Assembly (NCBI GenBank): GCA_039090855.1
Contig: CM077012.1
Coordinates: 140,960,541 to 141,024,540, forward strand
Length of the DNA: 64,000 bases
Source: Macrothele yani
Lineage: Eukaryota > Arthropoda > Arachnida > Araneae > Macrothelidae
Direction of reading: 5' to 3'
Position numbers and translations under genes: made by a program. The notes under the pieces are model-generated. The model was not told the origin of the DNA. It ran no database searches and saw nothing but the letters and a program-made list of their open reading frames with translations. Shown here piece by piece: positions 22,646 through 33,310 of this stretch. Each line of letters opens with the position of its first letter. The stretch's first letter is position 1.

Positions 22646-23650
22646 GATAAACCTTATTCGACTATCAAACTTAATGTATTAGAAGCTTTCCATATATACC
22701 AGAACTCTTCACTGCTTGCCAATGACATGACATCGACTATTTCTTTCAAGCGTGTGGAAACAACTCACGAAAAACCGTGACCATCAGAACTCTGATGATG
22801 TCACAATGATTTGAATGTTTACGCTCCATTCGTCCTGATAATGACGAGCCAATCGCTCTGCGAAACGCTATAGCTCATATAACAAAAGGTATACTATTTC
22901 TTGTAGAACATATGCCAGAAGAGTTGCTGACTAATTTGCACTGCCGACATTCTGAAGCACTTGATTAGTTTTGAAGTCAGTCGTCCGTATACGTCGGCAA
23001 ATTTAATTTTCATTTCATCAATTTGAAGGAGTAGTATCAAGTGACCGTACATGCATGAGCCACTCATCATATTTTGCTAATTAAACTTGAAATAAATACA
23101 AAGAAAGGCCCTTCAATTTCTTCTTTGATTGAAACAGAAGCTTGAAACGTTTTTTGTTCTAAAAACGGGTGTTGTACAATGCCTTTATCACTCACTGAAC
23201 TTTTACGGCAGATGTAGTTCCTATACACGTTTAAGCCATATTACAATTTAAATCATTGACTATAAACACGAGTAGACCTATAAGAGGCCTTGTATAAAGT
23301 ATAATTTATTGCAATATTTAATGTAAAATTTATTTGTTAAAATAAATTATACTTTATAAAATACCCGGAATTATAAGACAAGAAAGCTTACGTCGAATTC
23401 TACGGCGAAATGAGCACACCTTTTAAACACATTGGGAGACTATTATTTAGAGAAAGAAATCAGTCAAAAAAAAATTCACTTAAGCCCTCTAGTGAAAAAC
23501 CCCCGATTTATTAAAATACAAAACATAGGTAGCATTCTTCACAGTGCACGGAGCCTGTTATGAAAAAAAAATGCAACTGATTTCTAGAATGGGTAAAAAA
23601 ACATTCACTAATAGAAAAATACACCACTGTTTGTGAAAAGTGCAACACTA

Positions 23651-24292
23651 ACAAGGGAAGCCTTTCAACTGCCTCTCCAAAATTGAAGAAACGTGGCCAT
23701 GAGATAGTACTAAAGGCAAAAACCAATGGGTGTATTTCCGTTTTGGCCCAAATAAACTGACAAAGGTGAACGAGTTTTCTGAAAATAGCCTTAGAGCACA
23801 AGTGGAGAAAATCAATGAATAATCAAAGGCAGTCAGAAAAATTCAACATGTTATATCCGTGGATAAAAATTGGATACTGTGAAAGTGATGACGCTTCTTT
23901 TGATAATGTTCAACGTATCTGTTTTTCAGATATCAATGACAATTTTCAGTACTTGTGATAACTTTGGATTCTGGCGTTGTTCTCATTGGTTCAAATCACT
24001 TCGCTTCGGTCATGTGTTCAATGCCAGAAATGTTCATTTAAAACCTGTAATAAAGGTTTTTGTTGCTTTTTGTATGAAATGAGCTTATTTTGAATCATGG
24101 GAAAATAACTGATATTTGGGGTTATATACAACCGCTTGTGCTCTAAGGCCATTTTCAGACCACTCGTTCACCTTTGTATCAAATCTGCATTTGGGCCAAA
24201 ACAGAAATACACCCATTGGGTTTTGCCCTTAGTACCATCTCCTGGCCACATTTCTTCAATTTTGGATGGTGACAGTTGAAAGGCTTCCCTTG
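23651..24292. mobile_element. Hairpin-type element with long inverted repeats
   Basis: The arms 23651-23812 and 24131-24292 are about 162 bp each, inverted and similar throughout (for example 'aatgggtgtatttc', 'ggtgaacgag' and 'ccttagagcacaag' in both). Outer ends are (A)CAAGGGAAGCC with TA outside each. The 318-bp centre has no frame I recognise. TA flanks and terminal inversion suggest a non-autonomous DNA transposon. Confidence 0.8.
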
Positions 24293-24399
24293 TAAGAAAA
24301 AATCGCGCTAGTCTAATGAAATTTCTACCACAACACATTCCTCATGTTATAGGAGATAACGTATTACATTTGTCGAACTATACAAGACTTTTTTGCTTC

Positions 24400-25540
24400 A
24401 AAACTCATTAGCATGTGAAGCCACTACGAGCAACAATAACAGCCTCTACACTGCGCGGCATTGAATAGAAAAGGTTTTTGACATCGCCCTGAGAAATAGC
24501 CTGTCAGGCTGCTTCTATGCGAGACCACAGTTCATTTGTAGTGACTAGCGGATGCGCTTGGCGGGCCCATTCGCTTAGCTACCATGTCTCAGACATGATA
24601 GATAGATCGGAGGCATATCCGGCGAACGTGCAGGCCAGGGAAGAAGTGGTATCTGCCGTGCATGGAAGATGCCTTGGACATTTTGGGCTACATATGGCAG
24701 AGCATTGTTCTGCTGAAATATAGCGCCAGGACAACTCTGAAGGAAGGGTATCATTTCTCCTCTAAAACATCCTGATGTATCACTGGCTGTTGAGGGTTCC
24801 CTCAATTCGCATCAGCAGAGACCACGAATTGAACGTGGTGTTGGCTGATACGAATTGGAGCAATGCCGCCCCAAACAATGACGCTTGGTGTTGCGCAGGT
24901 GTGACGCTGCAAAATGCAAGCTGCCGTTCACCACGATGTCTTAGAACACGTATGCAACCATCATGGTGCATCAAGTTAAATCATGACTCGTCAAAAAAAC
25001 ACGACCTGTTGCCAATCAGCGCGCCATTGTGTTCGAGACCATATTGCAGCCTGAGGAGTCTGTGATTGAGGCTCACAGGAATGCTCAGCATTGGACTGCT
25101 AGCGACCAATCCTCTGTTAAGCAGACGACGTCGAACTGTGCTGGAGGACAAAGCCTGACCTGTGACAATGTTCCAGTGCTGCGCCAACACCGTGGATGTT
25201 GCAGCGCGATTGGTCACTGCCATGCAGTAGAGGTGTCTGTCATTCCGGGCAGTCGTGTGATTTTGCAGTCCATTTCCCGGATTTGTGTGCGTCCGAGCCT
25301 AATCTGTGCACTCACGCCATGTTTTCATCATTGTACTGGAGTTTTGTTCCGCACGAGTGGCAATTTCGCGGTAGGAAATTCAGCTTCTCTCATCCCAACA
25401 TTCATCATTCCTTGCTCAAAGTCCGTCAGGTGTTCATAATGAAACCTTCGTCAGCGAATGGTCGTTGTGAGATACAAGAAACAACCTTTCGACTCAATGT
25501 CGGCCTTTCACTGACTGCAGCATTTCGTTTGAGCTAGCAT
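24400..25540 (-). mobile_element. Tc1-like element, degenerate
   Basis: Minus-strand translation gives transposase blocks in order: 'MAVTNRAATSTVLAQHW' and 'SSTVRRRLLNRGL' (24981-25223), 'MMHHDGCIRVLRHRGERQLA' (24780-24974), then 'AIFQQNNALPYVAQNV' and 'LPWPARSPDMPPIY' (24575-24805). The second catalytic Asp reads Asn and the Glu position reads Tyr; 34 residues separate them. I could not place the terminal repeats, so both edges are approximate. Confidence 0.8.
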
Positions 25541-27593
25541 TTTATGCACAAGATCGGACAGTCCAGAGGTGGCTGCTCCGAAATAGCATGTGTATTTTCA
25601 CTGACATTTTAATCATTTAAATGTCCCAACCTATTGTACATATCCTGTAATTTTAAAGCTAATACCAGCAGTTCTTCATGGGGTTACAATTTTCACGAAC
25701 AGTACTGTAGCTACTTGCGTCCACTAATGGCCGAAATGTAAGTTACGAAAATTCACAAATTTTGCACAAAACATTTCTCGTAGCGGAAGATATCAGAGGT
25801 TAAAAGTTTTTTTTTCACCCGAAGGAAATTTGATACTTTTACATCCCTTAGCAAAAAAAAAAGCTATTTATTTAAAAAAAAAGTTGGAGCAAAATATTCT
25901 TCATACTGAAAAGGTATCCTACTCAAGAGGTATTTACTCAAGGTACATTTTGTATCGGATATACTATTTCAAACGTAACTATGAGCTGATGACTCTCGCA
26001 GCAGAATTGTGAATTATGAAAAAGTCCGAAATATGCTCAAAATAGCGAAAATTATATGATGGAAAAATATTTTTTCAAATACGACGACTTCTAGAAGTAG
26101 AGAAAAGAAGAAAATTGATTTTATATTTACGCCCTTAGCGGGAAAACTCATTTTTTAAAGAGGATAATGTTCATCTTTACCGTAGCTAATGAGATATAGT
26201 GCAAAAAATATTTTTAATAAATTTCAGAAGCGGAGATACAATTGTAAACAGAAACAAACATTAACACCGCATATCGTCAGAACTATGCATTGTGAAAATC
26301 TAAGAGTACATGCAGAAGTCCCACAAAGTGAAGGGTATTCTGTTTTTTTAAACCAAACTTCAACAAGCCGAGATGTCGAGGAAAATAATTTAGATATTTC
26401 CGCCCCGTGTTATAGGGAAAACTGTTATTCAGGACAAGAAATGCGCCCGAAATGTTTTCGTAGTTAAGTGGGGTATGACCGAAAAATAATTTTCTCAAAC
26501 GGGGTTTTAGACACACAGAGATTGCTGTAAATATGTTGTAAACAGAAATATGATCTTACACCCTCTAGTGCCAAATGCGGGCATTGAGAAAAATTAGGAA
26601 TTGAACAAAAAAAAAATATTTCTCACCAGAAACTGCCCGAAAAAGAAAGATATTTTCAAATCGGGCTGTTAAGCGCAGAGATATCGACAAAAACAGATTA
26701 AACATTTGCTCCTTATAGCGGAGAAATTGTGTATTATTTTTGGTAGGAAATGCACACAAAATGTTTCCATAGTTAGTAGTATCCGACAGAAAAGGAATGT
26801 TTTCAATCAGGATTTTAGACTCGCAGATACTGCTGCTAAAATGCGCTGTAAACGGAGACGTAAACTTATGCGTTCCAGTGGCACGCTTGTGCATTACGAA
26901 AAGTTTTAAATTACTGTGTATGCAAAATATTTCTTCAAATCTGACACACAGCACAAACATCGACAAAAATATGATGTACATCTACGCTTCCTGGCGGAAA
27001 AGCTGTGCAATATTTTGAGCAGAAGGTATTCTCAAAAGGTTTGTCGTGGTAAGCAATATATGACCACGAAGGAACTTTTTCAGTAGAGGTTTCAGAAACA
27101 TAGATTTGGCTACAAATACATCAGAAACAGAAATATACACTTACTCCTCTTAGTGGCGTAAGGGTATATTTCTATGTCCATTGTTCAAAAACTTATAAAT
27201 TATACGCAGAACATTTCCCAATCAGGAACTGAATCAGATGCAAAAAATAATTTTTCAAATCTGAACTTTAGAAGTACATGCTCTTAGAGGAGATTGCTCT
27301 TAAATTTTACGCCCCCTAGCCAAAAAAAAAACAAAAAAAAACTGCATTACTGAAAAACAAACTGCACCCAAAATAGTCTTCGTTATCAACGGTTTCGAAT
27401 AGAAGAAAAATTCAGATGTTTAGAAGCAGTTATATGGAATCACATATTTTGAGTTCGATAGCATCTGCATTTATGCCATCTAGTGGCAAAGTTATACATC
27501 TGAAAAACCCGGAAAGTAAGGATTATCGTTCTCATATTTTAAGCTTTCCAATGATTAAAAAACAACTTCGAATCGGACTAACAGTTGCATATA

Positions 27594-28832
27594 CACTAAA
27601 GAGCCCTCCCCCCCAAAAAAAAAACAAAAAAAAACAGGGATACGTTTGTAATACCACGTTGGTCCTCCTCACGATCGGATAACGGCAGCAACGCGACGGG
27701 GCATGAACTCCACGCGATCTCTGTGGTACTGTGGAGGCAATGCGCACCATGCTTCCTGAAGAGCGTCCCATAATTCCGTAATCTTCACCTGTGGCGGATT
27801 CTTGGCATTTACGGCACACTGAATAGCATGCCAAATGTTTTCGATGGGGTTTAAATCCGGAGAACGAGGGGGGCCAAGTCAAGATGTCAACTCCGTGGAA
27901 TGTTCCTGAGGCCATAATCGGGCGACTGTGGACGTGTGCTGTCGCGTATTGCATTGAAAGAGGTCGCACCCGTCGGGATGGTTGCACGATATGAACGGGT
28001 GCAAATGATGCCCAAGCATGATCATGTGGCCTCCACCTGTCAGAGCGGTCTGCAGACGTATGAGGGGTCCTAATGCGTGGCATCTGAAAACACCCCACAA
28101 ACCAACACAGCCACCGCCGGCTTACACTGTCCCTTGTAGGCATGCGTGATCCATTGACTCATGGGGATGTCGCCTCACCCACAGTCGGCCATCTGCTCGA
28201 AACAGTTGGTATCGCATTTCGTCGGACCAGGCCACACGTTTAGAGTCATCGTGCGTCCAATGACGGTGCTCCGGAGCCCAGGCGAGGCTCATAGCCTTGC
28301 GTCATCGGGTCAGCAATGACACTCGGGTGCACTGTCGGCTCCGGAACCCCATAGAACCCAGGAAACGTTGCACTGTCCAAACGTTGATGCTACTTCTAGC
28401 CCAAGCATGGAATTGGGCTGTGATTTGCGGCTATGTTGCACGCCGGGTGGACGTTACAATGCGTGCCAGACGACGCTGTCCACGATCGTCCAGGGCTTTT
28501 TCTACGGCCACACCGGTCTCGCACTCGAGGTTTTCTCCCTGAGATTGTGTAGTCCAGGTACACCCTTGAAATTGTTAATCGCGTAAATCCAAAATTTCTG
28601 GTAATTTCCGAGATGGAGTGACCCATGTCCTGGGGGCCGACTATCACACTACGTTCGAAATCGCTTAATTCCTGATAAGCTACCACCTGAACTGCGAATG
28701 CTACTACTTCAGCTTGCGGAGATATCTGCCTATATAGATACGTCGTGTGCGGACGATACCATTTACCGCATGGGTGTGGTAGCACCTAATGGAAATGGTA
28801 GAGCCCTTCAAAGTTTTTTTGGCATCTCAGTG
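27594..28832 (-). mobile_element. Tc1-like element inserted in the satellite
   Basis: TA flanks at 27592-27593 and 28833-28834. The left end is CACTAAAGAGCC and the right end reversed is CACTGAGATGCC. It is related to the copies at 861, 11875 and 19966. A run of C then A (27606-27638) lies just inside the left end. Confidence 0.9.
27660..28700 (-). pseudogene. Tc1-like transposase remnant
   Basis: The N-terminal domain is in frame at 28396-28700: 'AYQELSDFERSVIVGPQDMG', 'SISEITRNFGFTRLTISRVY'. Downstream blocks lie in shifted frames: 'WGVFRCHALGPLIRLQTALT' near 28040-28095 and the 'IEHIWD'-equivalent near 27825-27845, altered. The product would be nonfunctional. Confidence 0.82.
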
Positions 28833-29062
28833 TATATAGTGTCCACTGAAGAACGGACAAAGTGGAACCACAAGTACGTACGTGCTTTTCTAAAAAGATA
28901 TACTAAAGAACAGGATATGTCTATAGCCCCTAGCGGAAAATCGCAGTATTTTTAACAGAAAAGCATGCAAAAATGTTTTCTCCTTATGTGCGGTACCTGA
29001 ACAAAAACAAATTTTTAAATCGAGTTTTCTGTATAACGAAGTAAATTTCTCCGTCATTTTTG

Positions 29063-29134
29063 GTCTACGCCGGGATTCGAACCCGAGGCCGCTTATTCCG
29101 GAACAAGTCGCTCTACCAACTGAGCTACGCAGAC
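29063..29134 (-). ncRNA. tRNA-like sequence in downstream TRIM LTR
   Basis: On the minus strand the first seven bases GTCTGCG pair with CGTAGAC at the end as an acceptor stem with one G-T pair. An A box (TAGCTCAGTTGG) with D stem GCTC/GAGC and a B box (GGTTCGAATCC) with a T stem are present. The anticodon arm is CTTGTTCCGGAATAAG, a near palindrome whose loop is not clearly seven bases, so I do not assign an amino acid and doubt it is a working tRNA. Confidence 0.85.
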
Positions 29135-29196
29135 GTTTATTCTGATTCCTATCTGCCTTTTTATGTCGTGTGCGTCCTGCTGACAGGTACGTCACA

Positions 29197-29209
29197 TCTC
29201 CCCCACCCC
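29197..29209 (-). promoter_or_regulatory. Polypurine tract of the TRIM
   Basis: The minus strand reads GGGGTGGGGGAGA immediately before the TG that opens the downstream LTR; one T interrupts the purines. It is placed where a plus-strand primer is expected. Confidence 0.75.
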
Positions 29210-29447
29210 GAAAGAGGGCCGGGGGGCATGGCCCACGGGTCAGCCGTGACCATGAATCGTTGCAGGCAGCCATCCACTGTAGAACGTGCACTTGAGAACT
29301 CCCAGTCAATCTGCTGTGTGGAATGCAACATCACACATTTTTATTTTTCGAAGCGCTGGAGAAGGAATTCTCTGATTTTTCCTGTCTCGCGGTGTGGAAA
29401 TAACATCACACCAATGCGAGATTTTGAACGGCCGGGTCATCCGGATA

Positions 29448-29459
29448 GTTCGGGCGCCA
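29448..29459 (-). promoter_or_regulatory. Primer-binding site, tRNA-Lys type
   Basis: The minus strand reads TGGCGCCCGAAC one base after the LTR. This is the complement of the 3' end of tRNA-Lys used by many LTR elements to prime first-strand DNA synthesis. Confidence 0.9.
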
Positions 29460-29491
29460 TTATAACGAAGTAAATTTCTCCGTCATTTTTG

Positions 29492-29563
29492 GTCTACGCC
29501 GGGATTCGAACCCGAGGCCGCTTATTCCGGAACAAGTCGCTCTACCAACTGAGCTACGCAGAA
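29492..29563 (-). ncRNA. tRNA-like sequence in upstream TRIM LTR
   Basis: Same sequence as 29063-29134 except that the first base is T, which breaks the outermost acceptor pair. Its internal A and B boxes would read into the TRIM interior. A CATAAAAAGG motif lies upstream of it in the same LTR. Confidence 0.85.
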
Positions 29564-29759
29564 GTTTATTCTGATTCCTATCTGCCTTTTTATGTCGTGT
29601 GCGTCCTGCTGGCAGGTACGTCACATCTGGAGGGCAGATATTGCTACAAAATACATCGGAAACAGAAATAAACTTTTACGCCGTAATGGCCAAATTGTTA
29701 TTTAGTAAAGATCAATATTAAACGCAAAATATGGCTCACCGTGAACTGTATCCGAATCA

Positions 29760-29986
29760 ATTTTTTTTTTTTTTTTTTTTGATTGGAGGTTTAACGACCA
29801 CCGTGAGCAACTCAATGGGCTATAAGCAGTCGCCCGTCCCTAATTTAGGGTCACTGGTTCCAGGGAAGGGAGAGAGCCAGTGCCGTAAGACAGACAACAT
29901 CCATGCCTCACCGGGATTCGAACCCGGACCCCTTCGGACGAATGATCATAGGCCAACGCCTTAGACCACTGCGCCACCGGGGCGGC
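29760..29986 (-). mobile_element. tRNA-derived SINE, full length
   Basis: The poly-T at the left is the reverse of the poly-A tail. The right end holds the tRNA head in reverse, with B box 'ggattcgaacc' and A box 'ccactgcgcca'. The body matches the copies at 34529-34745 and 34778-34989. It lies in the satellite. Confidence 0.93.
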
Positions 29987-30290
29987 AATTTGTTTTCGAA
30001 TCGAACTTAGAAAGCAGAGATGTGCAGGAAAAGCAATTTACATTTACTCCTTTTAGCGGGAGTGAAAACTCTACTATTTCACAAGGGAACTTATTCAAAA
30101 TGGTTTTCTTTGTACATACTATCGAAAAAAAATTCCTTAATCGTTTATTTAAAAAAAATGATATAGATTATTTTGAATTGATATATGAATTTAAACCCTC
30201 TAGTGGCGAAGTTATGCATCGAAAATCAAATCAAATATCATTCTCACATTTCAAGCTTCGCAATGCATGAAGAATTTTTATAATGAGACG

Positions 30291-31115
30291 AGCTGGTTCA
30301 CAGATTTAGCATCCATAGACGGACAGCGGCATAAGCACTCCTTTTTTTTTTTTTCTAGGTGAGGACACGTTCCTTGTTCCACTTTTTTAAATTTTGAAGT
30401 CGCGTTCCTTGTATTGCGTTTATACAGTATTTTAAGTTTTTTAAGTGCCGTGCTGTTTCTGTAAGTTATCTTTCATTTGAGCCTGAAACTTACGGGCATA
30501 GCTTAATTGATGTTGGTGCACTAGTGTTTTTTCTTTGCAGCCTTTGTCGAAGGTTGCTCACTGCTGGAAGTTGCTAAAAAGTGGCAACTTCTGGCATTCC
30601 CAATGCAAACAATCAAACCTGACCCAGTACATCTTCTGGCCAGGAATCTATGTTAGTTCAAACCACTTTCTCCTGTAATGTACTAGACTTATGCAAACTG
30701 GAAAATCGTTGCTGCCAAGTCTATATGCGTCTCATCCGCCTCTTCTTCGATGATCTCTCATTCACCGACTTGCTGCGTCATATCTCTAGTGTACCTTCGT
30801 CCGAATCATACAGACTAGCGGCACATCCGCGATCACTTTTTCCTCCGGAGGTACATCCCTGTCATCCTGGTGAATTCTTCAATTACTGCTTCTCTCTCTC
30901 TCTCTGACTGACTCATACCTCTAACGTAGCCTTTCTTTTGAGTTTGTGTTTTTATAAATTTGGTTGCTTCTCGTTAGACGTTTTTGTGAACGATACATTA
31001 TTATTCTTCCGACGAACGAAAGTGAAGTTTTAAGTGCGATGTAATCTGATAGAGAAGGGCGATTAGATGTACCAGCGAGATAAGAGCGACCAATAATATT
31101 ATATGAACAGATATA
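30291..31115. other. No gene seen
   Basis: Sequence between the satellite and the next Tc1-like element. It contains a poly-T run (30341-30354) and a short CT run (30891-30905). No recognisable coding block. Confidence 0.4.
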
Positions 31116-32335
31116 CACTGAAGAGCAATTGAATTAGAGACAGCTGGCGTTGTGCAAATGTGGCGCTGTGGGCGGCCCTGTAAACGGAAACTACATGACG
31201 TATGCAGCGATCCGGCAATATAAGGAGTGATACAACGGGAATCAGTAAGAGTCGGACGCAGTATGGGCAAGACGAAAGGATCGAAGCGCATTTGATCGTG
31301 GGCTAATTGTCGGAGCCCGACGAATGGGTCACTCCATCTTGAAAGTCGTGCAGGCACTGGGAATTTCCCGAGCTACTGTGCCACGGGTGCACCGTGAGTA
31401 CATCAAATTCGGTAAAACCATTTCTGCAAGGGCCAACTGCCGTGGACAACAGCGTGTGGATAAGCGGGGTCATCGTCGGCTAGCTCGCATTGTAACAGCT
31501 GATAGACGGGCCACAGTGCAAGAAATCACTCGGCAATTTAACGCTGGTTCACAAAAACGAGTAAGTAGCCACACTATCCAGAACCATCTCCTTGCTATGG
31601 GACACAGAAGCCATCGTCCCACGAGGGTACCGCTGCTGACCGCACAAAATAGGGTGCAAATATTAGCATGGGCGCGGGAACATCGCCACTGGACCCTAGA
31701 CATGTGGAAAAATGTTGCCTGGACTGACGAGTCGAGGTTCACTTTGGTACATGCGGATGACAGGATACGAGTACGGCGCAAGCCACATGAAGCGATGGAT
31801 CCTTCTTTCCAGCAGGGTACTCTTCAAGCTGGTGGGGGTGGCATTCTCGTCTGGGTACTGTTTACGTGGACTGAAATGAGACCCCTGGTACGTGTGACAT
31901 CGTCCCTCACAGGTCAACGTTACCGGGATATCCTGGACGACCATTTGCTCCCGTTTGTGCGTCTTCAACATCCCACTGGGGACCTCATCCTGCAACAAGA
32001 CAATGCACCATGCCATCGCTCCCTAATTTTATCCGAATGGTTGGATGAACACTCCATCGACGTGACCTCGCTTCCTTGGCCAGCTAGGTCACCTGACCTC
32101 AATCCCATCTCGCACATCTGGGTTGCCATCGAGAGATATGTTCGAGGCTCTGACCCCCTCCATCAAATCTTCGTGAACTGTGGGAGCTTGTTAAGAGGTC
32201 GTGGATCCGAATGGCTTCCCAACGCTTCCGGTGTCTTGTAGAGTCCATGCCGAGACGAATCGCCGCCGTCATCAGAGCGAAAGGTGGTGCTACACGTTAC
32301 TAAACAGGTATCTCTAATTCAATTGCCGTTCAGTG
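31116..32335 (+). mobile_element. Tc1-like element, family A, best-preserved copy
   Basis: TA flanks (31114-31115 and 32336-32337). The left end CACTGAAGAGCAATTGAATT is inverted at the right with one or two changes. At 1220 bp it is full length, with one transposase gene that is almost open. Confidence 0.95.
31263..32303 (+). pseudogene. Family A transposase, near-intact but catalytic Glu lost
   Basis: The likely original start is ATGGGCAAGACGAAAG at 31263. A small indel near 31278 shifts the frame, after which it is open from 31324 to 32241. Domains: helix-turn-helix ('KVVQALGISRATVPRVHREY'), linker ('GHRRLARIVTADRRATVQEI'), then the DDE domain with Asp in 'WTDESRF' (31726-31728) and Asp in 'LQQDNAPCHRS' (31999-32001). 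The third acid, Glu in relatives ('NPIEHIW'), is Ser here (codon 32110-32112; 'NPISHIW'), 36 residues after the second Asp. A late frame change alters the last residues before the GGATRY-type end at 32303. About 305 residues are open, against about 340 in the family. Confidence 0.92.
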
Positions 32336-32639
32336 TATGTCAATGACGTTTTGTTATAGCGAACAAAAGTCTGATAAACTGTCTTGTCAAAGTAGCGAGT
32401 TCATAGTTTGAAATACGTGATTTATATCTTTATCTTTTTATTGCGAAGGAAAGTGACTTCAACGTTATTCACGTAATGAATAACGTAATGAATAAACTTA
32501 CACATGGACTTAGTAAGTATTCGATCCTGATGATAATTTTCTCTGGATTTTGTACTTTAAAGTGCTTAATTAGAGAAATTCAATGGTTAGTTAAGTTTGG
32601 AGGAGATAGAGACTAAATCTTTGATCCCTAGGTAGTGAT

Positions 32640-33205
32640 TTTTCTGTATGCTGTTGGCCCAGATTTCTTGTTCATGGACGATGACGCCAGACCTCATAGA
32701 GCTGCTATTGTCGATGATTATCTAAAAAGTGAATATATCCAACCTAAGCCATTGCCAGCGCGTTCCCCAGACCTCATCCCAATATAGCACGTGTGGAATA
32801 CATTGGGGAGACGTATTGCAGGTCGTCAACATCCTGCCAGAACTCTCGAGAAACTCCGATCTGCTGTTGTTCTATAGTGGGTTTTGCTGCCAGAGGCTTC
32901 TTTTTCCCCCTTGTCAACAGCAGGAGACATCAAAGGTTACACTTGTGTATCACTGTAAGACTTCAATATATGCTTTACTAGATCGTTTTACAAAATCTGA
33001 AACTACTCCGGAAAAATTCCTGATATTTTCACCACTTCGGACTATCGGTACGTTTCCTGGTTTATTATTTTATGTGATTTTTACTGCGCATTTGGCTCTT
33101 CACTAAAATATATATGTAGAGTTAACAGCCTATTCCATTGTGCCTTCCCATTTTTTGTACCTTAAAACTTTTATATTATGCTTAACTTTTTGAACACTAG
33201 TGTGT
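32640..33205 (+). mobile_element. Tc1-like 3' remnant
   Basis: The frame at about 32668-32900 reads 'FLFMDDDARPHRAAIVDDYL', 'LPARSPDLIPI', a TAG where Glu is expected, then 'HVWNTLGRRIAGRQHPART'. These are the second and third catalytic regions of a Tc1-like transposase. A terminal-repeat-like 'ttgaacactagtgt' follows near 33190-33203. The 5' half is missing. Confidence 0.78.
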
Positions 33206-33227
33206 ATATATATGGAGGTGTGGTTGT

Positions 33228-33310
33228 GAAAACTTACAGAAAACGATGTATCAGGCTTTTAAAAGAACTGAAGTTTTAGAGATTGATACGGCAAATTTAG
33301 AAGCACCATA
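33228..33310 (+). mobile_element. Short RTE LINE remnant
   Basis: 'ttacagaaaacgatgtatcaggcttttaaaagaactgaag...ttagagattgatacggcaaatttagaagc' matches the LINE block encoding LQKT...F.R.E.L.IDG..LE. Confidence 0.65.

Larger units (their letters stand above)
29032..29625 (-). mobile_element. TRIM: miniature LTR retrotransposon with tRNA-like LTRs
   Basis: Two direct repeats of 165 bp (29032-29196 and 29461-29625) differ at about two positions and flank 264 bp with no coding capacity. The outer flanks are both TCTG (29028-29031 and 29626-29629), a 4-bp target duplication. On the minus strand each LTR begins TGTGACG and ends CGTTATA. One base after the upstream LTR comes TGGCGCCCGAAC, the standard primer-binding sequence for a tRNA-Lys 3' end. 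A purine-rich tract, GGGGTGGGGGAGA, directly precedes the downstream LTR. These are the hallmarks of a TRIM, which depends on a larger element's enzymes. Each LTR also carries a tRNA-like sequence (separate entries). Confidence 0.93.
25700..30290. repeat. Degenerate satellite, unit about 150-165 bp
   Basis: A core resembling 'tttacgcccctagtggcgaaa' recurs near 25719, 25839, 25985, 26128, 26252, 26398, 26547, 26705, 26866, 26979, 27141, 27306, 27470, 28919, 29675, 30045 and 30195. Between cores the order is similar each time: a 'gcattacgaaaa' block, 'aaaatgttttc', 'ttttcaaatcgg', 'ttttagaagcagagat', 'tgtaaacagaaata'. Uninterrupted spacings are mostly 143-165 bp. The spacing from 28919 to 29675 returns to about 158 bp when the TRIM is removed. 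Units are strongly diverged. Confidence 0.82.

Noticed and set aside
29063..29134. A normal tRNA gene
   Set aside because: It is repeated 429 bp away inside matching LTRs, its anticodon arm does not give a clear seven-base loop, and no T-run terminator follows.
29060..29473. A 137-codon open frame across the TRIM
   Set aside because: It overlaps the tRNA-like sequence, PBS and polypurine tract and starts in the LTR; it has no recognisable domain.
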